A DNA stretch of 64,000 nt from Acanthosoma haemorrhoidale. Lineage: Eukaryota > Arthropoda > Insecta > Hemiptera > Acanthosomatidae. Positions 1 to 12,142 of the stretch are shown here, piece after piece. Position 1 is the stretch's first letter. Each line of letters opens with the position of its first letter. The notes below the pieces were generated by a model. It made no database searches. It worked only from the letters and a program-made list of their open reading frames with translations, and had not been told where the DNA came from. Position numbers and translations under genes: made by a program. The stretch spans positions 38,453,754-38,517,753 of the forward strand of contig OV884011.1 of NCBI GenBank assembly GCA_930367205.1, read 5' to 3'.

Positions 1-2481
1 AAGTGATCTTTACTAAAACGGAACAGAGCTCATCTGACCATTTAGTGGGTAAGTTTATTTTTTTGATGAGAAATATTTATTTGCCAGTTAAAGGGTGAAT
101 TTTTAATATGAATTAAATTACGTAACAATGAATACCGCATTGTAATAAACTGCTTCAATCTAAAGTTCCTACCTGCAGTAGCTTTGGAGTATAAAGGATA
201 TTGTAGGAGATAAGTTGAATTATGAAGGATGATTAGAAAGTGCTTAAATCTGAATCTACTATTCCATTCATTAACTACTGCGTCACGTGCCTTCAATGTG
301 GACTGGTTAGCACTAGCTGCCATAGTTGGCCAAAGAGCAAATAATAATCCACCAAAGCCTAGCTCAGCCCAATGGGCCCCAAAAAAAGCTTTCTTGTACT
401 CAAAAATGGAATAAATAAGAGAATAAATTGTCCTGGATATGGCCTAAACATAGTGTTTTATTAAAATATGGAAACATCATAATTTATCAGCTTATTCTAA
501 TCATCCAAAACTAAAGTTAAGGATACATCACAAGACGTTCTTACTTATTGCGGTGCGTCAAAATATAAACGGTTATCCCCACCACTACACCACGTTATGT
601 CCATAATTGATACGACTTCTTCGAATACCTTCTCACTTTCGACAAGAACGAAGAAAAAATTGTGGGAACGGAGTTGACACCTATTTGAATGGAAGCTCTC
701 TCATAAAAATGACTCTGTCACACACACGCGATAACCCCCCCCCCACCCTCCGATCGTCAACCCACCCTACTTTCGCGAACTGCACCAAAATCTCTTCAAA
801 ATCGTCACACCTACTATTGGACTCCTGAGTGGCGGAGCAATAGGCCCTCTGCGGTGAAAGTGCGTCAGATTGCAATACACGAAGTGTTCGTTGATCCGGC
901 AGTTTCATCATCAGCCATACTGAAAAGCAATTTTTTTTTCACACTTCATACGGCATTGTTTCGAGGTTAACTCAATTAACAAGGAACCTTTTTCATTATA
1001 TTTTTGGTCAATTCTCCGATCACGTCTAGGCGGTCAGCAATTGTTGATTGCCATCTGAAAGTTTCTCCCATGTTCTCGAAAAGACGAAGTTTTATTCAGC
1101 CAAAGTTCAAAGGGGATTGTTATCAACAAAGGTTTTTTCGCGAACTTCTTTGTCTTCGAGGCCTCCTATATGTTTTTATTTTGTACCACTACTACCATCG
1201 TTCTAGACTTCAGTAATGTTTCTGGCCGTCTGGGTCATGTTTAGAGTTAGAACTCAAGGAAACCAAACAAGAACCGGTAAATAAACTACCATGGTGAACA
1301 AAGATGATTATTTGAAACAAGATAAATTTGGAAATTCATGCACAAGAAGAATTCATCATATGTAAGACAGTTCAAAGTATTGGTGATTATAGTAATGAAA
1401 ATCTGCAATCCTGCATTGTTTTCCGGATAGCCCAATATAATTACTATAATTAAAGATATTAAAATGGTCATGCACATTTAAAGCTGTTCGTAAATTTATC
1501 TCGAACAGTGTTATTTTGCTTTGCTAGTTCGTGTTGTTTTACTTGGTCGTTCCCGTTGAGGACGAATGGTCATCAATAAACTATTTATTTATTACAAAAG
1601 AAATATTTCCTTATGGTGTCGCATGTGGTATTTGTTTTCTATATACCACAATCCATTTTTTATTATTTGGACTATTCATAGCAGACTTGGTCATATAATA
1701 GCGTTTTTTTTTAATCTGTCTATCTGTGTAGATACATGTACAAATACATATTGAAGACGGTGAAACAAGACAAACCTTGACCCTCAAAGGCGGGATGGGG
1801 TCTAACGGTTTGGTTTGTGGGTCAGAGAGGGAATTCCAGTCGCGCCCAACATCCCCTCTTCACGGCTCCTTACAGTCAATTAGGCTCTGTGTTGGTTTTA
1901 GCCTTCTCTTTCATAATTACCATTCATCATTATCCGGCATAAGAGATACAGTCAAACAGCCTCATAATATAGCATTGATTTAAGTCCATTAGTAGAATTT
2001 CCCGAGATTGTTTGTACGAATGTTTGAGTTTTTTCTCCAATGATTTCCATTGTAACTTTTCATCAGTAAAGCTGCGGTGTTCCTTTCAGTATAATTTTAA
2101 AAAGTATAAAAATTATTTCTATCACTAACAATTCCCTGATTCTTACCACCAATTCATACACTGTGTATAATATGCATACATAAAATTTACGTATTCGTAC
2201 GTTGGGCATAAATCCCCCAGACCGACCTCCAAGAATGTCATCTCTCCAGCTAAGCGTAAAGAAGTAGAGATCTTCCAGCAGCCTCATCACTGCAAGATGG
2301 TAAGAGCGGAGACTGGAGAGAGTGTGACAGCCGCAGACCCTCCGGACATGAGGGCAGAATACTGGTCTAGTGCTCCCAATGACAGAATTGGTATAGATCT
2401 CAAGACAATTGCCACTTCAACATCCGAGGAGGATTGTAGGTAGAGATAGGCGGTACTAATAGCGACCTTGCTGTGATATTA
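1..2481. other. Non-coding stretch, no gene recognised
   Basis: Only short open frames without family resemblance, codon structure or convincing splice sites are present. A C-rich run lies near 736-750. The rest is unremarkable AT-rich sequence. I see no RNA gene or intact element here. Confidence 0.6.
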
Positions 2482-2486
2482 GGGTG

Positions 2487-3325
2487 TGTTGGGTCATCAC
2501 GAGTCTAGTTACCCTAGCCCTGGTGACGAAGTGAGGGTTGATTAGGCTATGATCTGGACAATTGCTTTATGACGGGTCTTACTATCTGACTCCATATTTG
2601 ATAGGTATGTGCCCCGACAATGAAGTATGTTCAGGAGAAGAGGTATAGGGTAGGTAGTTTATGTGGTCTTGGAATGACCACAAATTTACACTCGGTATCT
2701 GAGGGTAGGCGAAAACCGTCCGGATCCCAAAAGCGAGTGTGAACCGAAGAGAGGCAAACTGAATTGCCGTGGGAGACACTACTAGGTCAAGTTTGTAGGA
2801 CCACGATAACCGTTGTCCGCTAGGGAGAGGTCTCTTCCAAGGAGCTGCTAGTTTTAGCGAGACGAAGGCAGAGAATCCCACTAGGAGATTGTGGGGTCTG
2901 ACAAGGCTGGACTAAAACATAGCGAGGTTAGGAAGAGAGATCCAGAGGGTTTCATAAATGAGAAGGGCAAGTCTTGAAACATCAGTGCAGCTGCAGAGTC
3001 CACCAGTTAGAGAGGCGTTGTTAGAATGATTTACAGGCCAAAATCCGGCCCTACTTATACTCAGTGGTGGCTCGTTAGTAGCCAATGATCAAAGGCGTAA
3101 TTCTGGCCAATTATACCGCTTGCTACCTGTTCTACCCTTCCAGCCTCTAACTAGTTTTTTGCAGCTGCGTCTTTTATTTTTTACAATATTTACACTGGTA
3201 TGACTTATGGTTTGGTAATTTTATTTACATTTGTTTAAATTAATTTACATATTATAACCAATTTACAATATATATATACAATAGAGTAAAGGGTGATTTA
3301 TCTTAATTAGTTAGCGGTCGCTACA
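2487..3325 (-). repeat. Solo LTR of a 5-bp-TSD retrotransposon family
   Basis: On the minus strand the block begins TGTAGCGACCGC at 3325 and ends CCCAACA at 2487, so it has TG...CA termini. It is flanked on both sides by the same five bases on the plus strand, GGGTG at 2482-2486 and at 3326-3330, a perfect target-site duplication. It aligns end to end with the plus-strand block at 12143-12981; both are about 839 bp. No internal retroelement sequence is attached, so it reads as a solo LTR left by LTR-LTR recombination. Small open frames inside it are conserved between copies only because the DNA is. TG...CA ends with a 5-bp duplication fit BEL/Pao or Gypsy elements; the superfamily cannot be settled from the LTR alone. 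Confidence 0.8.
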
Positions 3326-3330
3326 GGGTG

Positions 3331-4739
3331 TTTGCAGTCTAGTACGTTAAAAAAACTTGGAGAGAATGTGATCCATGTTAGTGGTTATATGAAGGACAGT
3401 ATAAAGGGTTGTACTATTGATACGGAAAGTGGAATTCACTGTGGTTCTAAGGACATTATAATAAGGATTGGATGCGCTTGATTTCAAATGCTATCCTCTC
3501 TCTCTTAGTTTAAGACCATAAGTCCAGATGGTATTTAGGGTGCCTCACTACCTTTCAAATTACATTCTTAATGGGAACCGTTGTCAAGATATTTTGATCC
3601 TAAGTTCCAAAGGGATTACTTCAGGTATATCTCAAAAATATCACATAAACTTTAACAGGTGGTTATGATGTTAATATAGTAATATAAGCAGTTCACTATG
3701 CAAACTAAAATTGTGGCGAATTTAATTTTTTGAAGTAATTTTTTCATCGTAAGCTCCTATTTGTGCTAATTAATCAAATTAATGTGCAGAATTTGGCTCC
3801 GATATGTCTACCTGCCAGGGTGTGCACAGCAAACACAAACCAATCAACTATTTTACATGTACGACGAGTAAAAGTGAAAGTCACAATTTTGCCAAGACTG
3901 AGACCTCTTGAGCTATTCGTCATCAACAAGTCAAAGGACGCCGCACCGTACTTTCTTCGGAAGATTGTATGCAAGATTCTATAGGAGATATCTTCAAAAT
4001 TACATACAGCTCGAAGATATCTTTAAGGTAGCAATCAAGATAAATCATACGATAAAGAACCATAAACCATAAATCAAGAAATATCACACGAATAAGAAAC
4101 ATATTTTACCCCTTACTCCAAACCTCACTTCTGATAATTGTATGGTCTACCCATCTAATTAGGGATTTGATTATCCTAAAGGTCAAGCTAGCATCATTAT
4201 TTAAAACTTCTATAGTCTCTTTTGATACGTGAGCCATTCAAAACATTAAAGATATAATTAATGATACACTAATAGTAATACAATAACTACCCTCAAACTA
4301 ATGGTCGCCTATGGAATAAGAATTGTAAGGGTAGTTCCTAGAACCTATTCTGACAATTCTCACGTTTGATGGCCTTTTACATTTTAAGAAATAAATACTG
4401 TAATTTACGAAGTTTTTAGAGGGAATAGATTCCGATATGAACAGTCTGGTTATCAAATGCTTCCGGAAGGAATCATTGCTGAAAATACATATGAAATAAG
4501 CACAAAAAAGACAACATTGGTTCTTCTACGCTCAAAGAGTGTGGTCACATAAAGAGAGAGAGAGAGAGTCTCAATGTACATTATAAGATGCGGAAATACG
4601 AGAAAACGATGAGCGATTCAGACACAGAGTAAAATAAGAAGATATGGTGTCATTTTAATAGAAACTGTGTTCGTGATGAAAACCACATTGCTAGAAAAGA
4701 ACTATTTTTTTCTCCTGGGCTATCAGGTTTTCTTCAAGT

Positions 4740-4740
<1 letters not shown>
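3331..4740. other. Non-coding stretch, no gene recognised
   Basis: AT-rich sequence with a short GA-repeat run near 4553-4568. Open frames on both strands around 3763-3984 overlap each other and match no family I recognise. No RNA gene or element ends were seen. Confidence 0.55.

Positions 4741-4807
<67 letters not shown>
4741..4807. repeat. (TA)n microsatellite, left half
   Basis: A run of alternating TA interrupted at 4808 by the 5' LTR of the retrotransposon. The same microsatellite resumes at 7929 on the far side of the 3' LTR, showing that the element inserted into a pre-existing TA tract. The 4-bp target duplication ATAT is consistent with this but cannot be told apart from the repeat itself. 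Confidence 0.9.
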
Positions 4808-4810
<3 letters not shown>

Positions 4811-5407
4811 AACATTCATGATATTTGAGAATATCATGACCAGCCACCCTCCCACTTTGTCCAGCATCAGCCCTTATGCTCTTAGGAGTGGGGATGAGAT
4901 AAAGTCAGTCTTAGCCAAGAGCCAGAGAGCAAAGCAGAGCAAGCTCCCGTTCCGTTGACGGTCATCAACACAAGCAGAGGAGAAGAAGAAGAAGGTTACA
5001 CGGATATCATCGATTGGGTGATATAGATATTGTTTTTTTTATTATGGATCCATTAAAAAGAGATTGAGCTCAATTATCATTTTTTTTATATAACTAATTA
5101 GTAGTAACTATCCTTGTTCAAAAGGAATTGAATATTTTTTTATATAATTAATGTCAGCACTATTTATAATTATAATTATTTGTTATAACCATTTTACTTG
5201 TATATATTTCACAATTCCCAGTTTCTCAATTTATTAATAACTATAACATTAGCCTTGAGATCGGGCGATTCAATCGGGATAATTTCCTATGTCGAAGACA
5301 TAAAAACAAGTTGAATTAAAGATCTCATGACGGACCTACCAAATTAGTTAAGGTCAATTGATATAATAAATTAGAAAATAAAATGGTAAAAAATGAGGTA
5401 GGTTTCA
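4808..5407 (+). repeat. 5' LTR (600 bp)
   Basis: Starts TGTAAC and ends GGTTTCA, with TG...CA termini. Near its start is an imperfect palindrome (4817-4838), two 8-base arms CATGATAT / ATATCATG around a short loop. It matches 7329-7928 base for base at a constant offset of 2,521. Confidence 0.92.
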
Positions 5408-5408
5408 A

Positions 5409-5426
5409 TGGGGGCCGCTCCGGGAT
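5409..5426 (+). other. Primer-binding site of the LTR element, tRNA-Pro-like
   Basis: Begins TGGGGG one base after the 5' LTR and ends CCGGGAT. The pattern, TGG complementary to a tRNA CCA end and the CCGGGAT close, resembles the proline-tRNA primer-binding sites of known retroelements, differing at about three of 18 positions. The position is diagnostic; the tRNA identity is inferred. Confidence 0.7.
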
Positions 5427-5556
5427 TAACTTCAAAAATTCTAAAGAAACCAAAGGAATTGTGAGGTATTGCATGTTAGAATAATAACTAGAACTATTTA
5501 CTAACATATTATATTTTTCTTCTAATTTAACATTTGTTACACAAACACAGACACAA

Positions 5557-6573
5557 ATGACGAACACAAACATGTGTGGGTCAGACTCAGGTACTGGGGT
5601 TGGGTCAAACCCAGCCTCTAAAGGAGACCCCTCAGCCCCCGACCCCGAACCCACGATAAATCATTCCAAGATGTTACAACTAATCCTTGCCCAGTTAAAC
5701 AGTCAATTTAACGCACTTAAAGAAAATAACAAAGAAATAAACGAAAAATTAAACAGTCAATCAAACGCGCTTAAAGAAAATAATGAAAAATTAAACAGTC
5801 AATTTAACGCACTTAAAGAGAATAATAAAGAACAAAAAGAGTTGAGCGGGAAGTTTGATCAATTAAGGGAAGAAATAAAATCGGGAAGATCGGCAAAATT
5901 CGAACAAGGTTTCACGGATGTAAACGAAAAATTAGATAGACAATTACGAATTTGTGAGGAGAGAACACTCCAAGGAAATAATAATGTAAATTCAAAATTA
6001 AAAGAAGAAATCATTCTATTGAAAAATACAACAGATCATGAAAAAACAAATTTAACAAAGTCACAACTAGTTGATGCTGATTGTCAGACAGATCTTAGCT
6101 TATATTCAACTAAGGATAATGAAGAGAAAATGACTTCATTGGAGGATGAACAGAAGATTACAGATAACAATGATGAGTGTACCTCACGTCAACATGATCT
6201 AATAAAGCTTGACTATGAGAATAATATGAGTTTGTTGGAGAATAAATTTTCAGAGTTAGAAGATACAGCGAATATCAAGAAAGGAGAAGTGATTTCATTG
6301 AAAGATCAAATTACAGAGCATCAGCAGACAACCAGCGATAACGTGAAAAATTTAAAAATAATTCAAAATAAAGTTTTGGATATGAAGAAATTGGAATCTC
6401 AAATTCCAACTCATCTTGATGAAATTCCTTTTTGCGTGTTTGATTTGAACAACATTAAAATTAATGAATGGAAGGCATTTAAAAATAATTACAGGGATGT
6501 TTTTTGTTCGATACAATATGACTTCAAAAAAAGAAAAAAAATTATAGTTTTCTTTTATTATTTTTATTATTAA
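5557..6573 (+). CDS. Gag-like coiled-coil protein of the LTR element
   Basis: A 338-residue ORF, the only substantial frame inside the element, starting 149 bp after the 5' LTR. The N-terminus is Ser/Gly/Pro-rich. Residues about 46-105 hold three near-identical copies of a unit built on KLNSQFNALKENN, repeated at DNA level around 5690-5840. The middle is a long charged, probably coiled-coil region rich in Lys, Glu, Asn and Gln. Near residues 300-320 a more hydrophobic segment with WKAFKNNYRDVF resembles the start of retrotransposon Gag capsid regions. It then ends in Lys-, Phe- and Tyr-rich sequence that looks like read-through past a deletion point rather than a natural C-terminus. No zinc knuckle is present. 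Gag-like is the best reading; exact family unknown. Confidence 0.65.
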   Translation: MTNTNMCGSDSGTGVGSNPASKGDPSAPDPEPTINHSKMLQLILAQLNSQFNALKENNKEINEKLNSQSNALKENNEKLNSQFNALKENNKEQKELSGKFDQLREEIKSGRSAKFEQGFTDVNEKLDRQLRICEERTLQGNNNVNSKLKEEIILLKNTTDHEKTNLTKSQLVDADCQTDLSLYSTKDNEEKMTSLEDEQKITDNNDECTSRQHDLIKLDYENNMSLLENKFSELEDTANIKKGEVISLKDQITEHQQTTSDNVKNLKIIQNKVLDMKKLESQIPTHLDEIPFCVFDLNNIKINEWKAFKNNYRDVFCSIQYDFKKRKKIIVFFYYFYY

Positions 6574-7328
6574 ATGAAAATAATACTGATCGGATGACAC
6601 ATAAACTTTAGAAGTTTATACAAACAAAAACAAAACTATTATTAGAAGTATTGACCCTAGTAAAGTCTATGGAATTATCAGCAAGAGAAGCTTTTGCTTT
6701 CATTATCACTTAATCTATAAAACAGATCCTAAATATTCTTTGAATGCTTAAGTCCATTATAATTAATTTTATAGCAAGGAAATAAAATGAGCTCATACAA
6801 TTTTATACACGACAACGACCTCCCTATCTTTTCGTAACATTTATAATTTTTTTATAAACACTATCTTTTCACTCAGGTAAAATGTTCAAATCACACACAC
6901 CCACTCAACAATTTTTCTCTATTGTTACTAATTACCAGTAGAATTGTCTAGTATTTTAATTAAAAACCAATATGTATTACTAATCACACTCAACCGTCTT
7001 TTCAACAAATGTTTTCCAAATCGCGTTATGATCCATAAAACAATGTACCTTCGAACTAATCCATACTAATTAGCATAATAATTTACTTAAGTAAAAATAA
7101 AAAAAAAAAAAAAAAATTAAAACAACTTGTACGCTTTTCAAGCAATTTAAAACCTTGCAAAACTTGAACTATTATTACTATAAACTTTGTAAAATTTCAA
7201 CACCCGTTATAAACAACCAATTCAACAAACCGAACACAGCAACATAATATTGTGGATCCACTTAAAAAAAAAAAAAAAAAAAAAAAATTTTCATAAATTT
7301 TTTTTTTTTATTTATAAGGGAAGGCAAT

Positions 7329-7926
7329 TGTAACATTCATGATATTTGAGAATATCATGACCAGCCACCCTCCCACTTTGTCCAGCATCAGCCCTTATGC
7401 TCTTAGGAGTGGGGATGAGATAAAGTCAGTCTTAGCCAAGAGCCAGAGAGCAAAGCAGAGCAAGCTCCCGTTCCGTTGACGGTCATCAACACAAGCAGAG
7501 GAGAAGAAGAAGAAGGTTACACGGATATCATCGATTGGGTGATATAGATATTGTTTTTTTTATTATGGATCCATTAAAAAGAGATTGAGCTCAATTATCA
7601 TTTTTTTTATATAACTAATTAGTAGTAACTATCCTTGTTCAAAAGGAATTGAATATTTTTTTATATAATTAATGTCAGCACTATTTATAATTATAATTAT
7701 TTGTTATAACCATTTTACTTGTATATATTTCACAATTCCCAGTTTCTCAATTTATTAATAACTATAACATTAGCCTTGAGATCGGGCGATTCAATCGGGA
7801 TAATTTCCTATGTCGAAGACATAAAAACAAGTTGAATTAAAGATCTCATGACGGACCTACCAAATTAGTTAAGGTCAATTGATATAATAAATTAGAAAAT
7901 AAAATGGTAAAAAATGAGGTAGGTTT

Positions 7927-7928
<2 letters not shown>
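7329..7928 (+). repeat. 3' LTR (600 bp)
   Basis: Same sequence as the 5' LTR, ending in TTTCA immediately before the resumed TA repeat. A purine-rich tract (AAGGGAAGG core, ending about 7324) directly precedes it and would act as the plus-strand primer. Confidence 0.92.

Positions 7929-7973
<45 letters not shown>
7929..7973. repeat. (TA)n microsatellite, right half
   Basis: Continuation of the TA tract interrupted by the LTR element. Confidence 0.9.
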
Positions 7974-7976
<3 letters not shown>

Positions 7977-10900
7977 GAGATGTATCAGAAATAGCCGGGT
8001 TGGTATCCATAATAGAAACACATTTTGAATATCTGAGATAGTCGTTTAATGAACTATAAACAGTAGATTAGAATAACAAGGCTCCCTCCACAACAGTCTG
8101 TGCACTACCAGTGTCTACACCAGGATGAATGCATTGGACCTTCCATAAGACCGTCTAACTTAGGGTGGGCCGCGAGTTGGCGCACTTGTGGCGTATTCTT
8201 GTATATCCGGATCTGTTGATTGGTCCAATCTGCCACGCCCACAATTATATATATAAATATGATTGTGTCATTAATTAATTATTTGGTGGTATACAAAAAC
8301 TATTTATAATGTTGTGTAGGGTTTAAATCAAAGCTTAAAATGTAATCTGTGTCTCGCAGTTGACTTGAATGTTTTACGGTTTCTCTCGTAAAATAGATAT
8401 ACAAAGAGCCTCTCCCTTCAAGGTGCACAATAATTGTGACTGTCCGAAATTAGGCTTCCAATAGGTTGCCTTTCCAAACCTCTATTTCAGTTTAACCAGT
8501 TTAAATCAGTCAAGTAAAGTGATTTCTTCCGTTTAGAAAGTTGGTAATCAATATTCCAGTGATTATAACATATCGGTTAAGTAGCAAAGTGTTCTGTTTA
8601 GGCAAACCCACATTACGCAACCGGACATCTCAATTTACGAACATTGCTAAAACCTGATCATGCTACTAATAAATACTGATGTTTCTCAATCTGTTTTTCT
8701 TTTTTTAAATCAAAGATTTTTTTTAGGCTACAAACTTTTATTAATTTTTCTAAAAGCATGAAAATATCTCTCAACATGTTAGATATAATTGAAGAATGAT
8801 ACCTTTGGTTTCGGAATTAGGTTAAAATCTCAACTTTTCAGTGGTTAATGTGGCGTGAAGAGTCTATGCTTATATCCTTGTAAGAACAGATAATTTTTTT
8901 TAGTGTTTCATTGCTTTTCTCAGCGTTCATTACTTTAGTCAAGCAAGAGACACGGTTTTTTAATATGGGGATTCCATTTTACAATCCGTCGTCATAAATT
9001 CACTGGAAACATTATTAAGGATCTTTAATTGATCAATTAATAATAATTTACAGCCACAGAGAAATAGTAGTTATAAATAATAGTGGGACTTAAACCAGAA
9101 CAAAAACTTCTCATTTAAAATTTTCCTGCCATATCGATCTTCTTGAGTATCCCTTCTCACATTAAACGTCCTCAGGTATTACAAAAATTCATTGAATGAT
9201 GTTAATATTTGCAGTTCTGTAAATTTAACATGTCTGTTTATACGAGACATAATAGGATACCCCAATCTACTTTCGTAAAATTGGATTGTATACATTTGGC
9301 GTTTTACCCATATAATGTAATAAACCCGTTATAATACCATTTACTTCTATCAATCAAATGTAATTCACGGTTCCAATAGCAGAATATTTGACAGATACCG
9401 CTAGCCCATGAAGCATACCATCTGGTATGGTTATTGTCAAAGCATCATGATTGAGTGTAACGGTACTGATAGATCCTTACTATTTATTGCCCACTGAAAC
9501 GAATGGCTGAAGATTGCCTCTCAGCTATTGATGAACTTGTGGAACCAACGGCTAATTCTAACCTTTTAGAACAACAGGAGACTGAAAGAATCGAAAAATG
9601 GAAATATGAACTATTAAATTATTTTATGAGACTCTCATGCGATTTAGTGACGTCTTTGTATGTCTGTATGGATGTTCTAAGATAGCGGTAGTAAAAATGA
9701 TTCCATTCCTTCAAATTTTAAAGCTATATTTCAAAAAACATCATAATATATTGATTATTTTGGATTAAAAAACAATAATAAAATTTGTTGAGAAAAAAAA
9801 CAAGCATGAAAAAAGACTGCCCCACTGATCCATAGATTAACTAATATGACAACCAGCCAAGTTTTCCCAATTACATATGACATAACTTCCTTAAATTGCA
9901 AAAATCACAGAATAAATTTCTAAGGATAATAACAAATTCAAATAATAAACCTTCAGTCTCTCCATAATATATTTAATTTAGCAATAAAGTTTTTGATACC
10001 TCTAAGCTGTCATCAGTTGCAGCTGCACAATGATGGTAAAAACATCAACTGTGCATTAGGAGACAAATAAAATAAATTGTTAAAAGCAACAATAAATCAT
10101 AAATCAACAAACAAAATCTTAAAAGTGATGAGCTGCACTAAGTCAGAAATGGTCTACCCATTACGATATCAATATATAAATATAAATTAGATCGAGTTGA
10201 CATTCATTTTTCTGAAACGTATACTTTTGAATTACTCCAATATTGTCTCATTGGGCCGGTATATTTTGAGGATACTTCCGAACTGCGTATTCAATCAGCG
10301 GGTAATCTAATTGGCTATGAGCGTCGATAATCCTTCTTGCGGATCTTCCCACGATCCGCTCCGACCGCTGTTGGTACCCCGGCTAATCTTCTACCAGAAC
10401 ACTACCTCACTGACATAAACACCTCACCACTCCTCAGGTGAACGGTGATTATCCAGCGGGCCAATTATGTAAAGGAGTAGCCTATCAGGAGGGACTGGTT
10501 CTGCAAGGGGGGAGGTTACGAATTAGGAGGAGTTGCGGACCGTTACCGTTCGGATCTAAGCGAAGAGTACCACAATCTGAGCGATACGGATCCTAATGGA
10601 GGCATCCACATCTGTCTGTAGTTGGCGTGAAGTTGAAACATCATACAGGAAGTAATGACCACCGCCGGAAAAGAACCCAACGGGCGTTAATGGTAAGTCA
10701 ACGCCTTCCGAATTAGACGAAAAAGTGCCGTATTCAGTTCCATTCTAACCTACCAAAATAGTGAGTATTTACACCTCATTAGCAATTTAAGATAGATTTT
10801 AATAAAATACTCAACCTGTTCTAAACACTGTTATGAGCATCCCTGGATAAGAAAAAAATATTTATAAAGCTGTCTATTAATAGTGCCACGACTGTCACTC

Positions 10901-12142
10901 TCTTCCATCAGCCCGTAAGTATGTGCTAAAATAGCGGTCGCTCACGTGACGAAATAGAATTTTGAAGTTATATACGGGTGAAGCAGAAAAATGTTACGAA
11001 ACTTTATCAGCTGGTAAAACATTGAATTTCATTTTTGTTCCAGATTAAGTTTTGAAGAAACCCAATTCAGTGGCGCAATGAAAATTTCAGATAGAATTTC
11101 ACAATGATCCGCCTAATAGACACGGACATAAGATTAGTTTAAAGGATCTGGAACAGTCCAGAATGATCAGAGGCCACGTTCTAGAAGACCAAGCTCGTCA
11201 ACTGAACAAGAGAAAAGGTGAGCACCGCTTCGCTAGGCTGCTTGTAAAATAACAATCCCAAAGAATAGTGCCAAAGTATTTTGAAGTTGAAAAGTTACAT
11301 ACCAACGTACCAAGTACATACTCTCGATAAAGATGATATAGAAAAGAGAATTGAGTTTTTATTTAATTAATTAATTATGGTATTTTGTAAAATGTGAAGA
11401 ATTGATATGAGGCGATGCAACTATAATTCAATTAAATGGTACAATTGAATGTCGTCTTTGCATGTCTACCGCGTTTTCAATTCCAGTTGCACTTTAAAAC
11501 AAACTTTATACCTTCAAAACGTAATCTGGATTCCACCATTACTTTCCAACCGACTAATTTACAACAAAACTAATTAATATTAAAAATAATTTATATTCAA
11601 GCCTGCTTTGATACTGGAATGATCACATGTCGGGAGGTTTCGTTTACATTACATTACTAGGGAAGCTATTTCAAGTAACTTGTCATCAGTACAGCCTTGA
11701 TCGTCCCTTTTACATTATTAAATCTAATTTATAACCAATGGAATGAAATTTATTCCTGATAAATCAATAATTTGAAAGCTGGTATTACTCTATATTAATT
11801 TAATCTATATTAATGAGTGAGCGATACAACACATCGACATTACTCAAAATCGAAACTTCTTTATTGGGATAAAATTACAATCTGCCTTATTGGGCAATAG
11901 TTAATTGTGATAAATGTTCTCATTCATACCATATTGAATTACTAACAAGCCATCTTTATTGTGCAATTGTCTAGTGAGCCACTAGGGCAAACCTGGTTTA
12001 GATCATTTCAAGTTCACTGAGTAACAAATATTGCTAATATGAACGGTTTGGGAGATACCTAGAATTCCTTGTGTTTATATTCGAGATGTGGTCGATGAAA
12101 AGCACAGGGCTATTCAAAGGAAAACGCTGTCTCTATGACTTG
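7974..12142. other. Non-coding stretch, anonymous repeats likely
   Basis: No gene recognised. Around 8080-8230 and especially 10240-10740 the sequence becomes clearly GC-richer than its surroundings, which in this window usually marks old transposable element DNA, but I find no coding match or paired termini. A 60-codon open frame at 9503-9685 is discussed under findings. Confidence 0.5.

Larger units (their letters stand above)
4808..7928 (+). mobile_element. Non-autonomous LTR retrotransposon, young, gag-like ORF only
   Basis: Complete element of 3,121 bp: 600-bp LTRs at 4808-5407 and 7329-7928, a primer-binding site at 5409-5426, one gag-like ORF at 5557-6573, about 750 bp of AT-rich DNA with long A and T runs, and a short purine tract just before the 3' LTR (about 7316-7327). 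There is no protease, reverse transcriptase, RNase H or integrase anywhere in the internal region. Read by eye the two LTRs are identical over 600 bp, so the insertion is recent. It must have been mobilised in trans by a full-length relative. It sits within a TA microsatellite. Gypsy-like affinity is an inference from layout and primer site. Confidence 0.9.

Noticed and set aside
2582..2881. 99-codon minus-strand frame similar to frames at 12614-12927
   Set aside because: Similarity is due to both lying inside copies of one LTR family. The second copy breaks the frame, so it is not a conserved protein.
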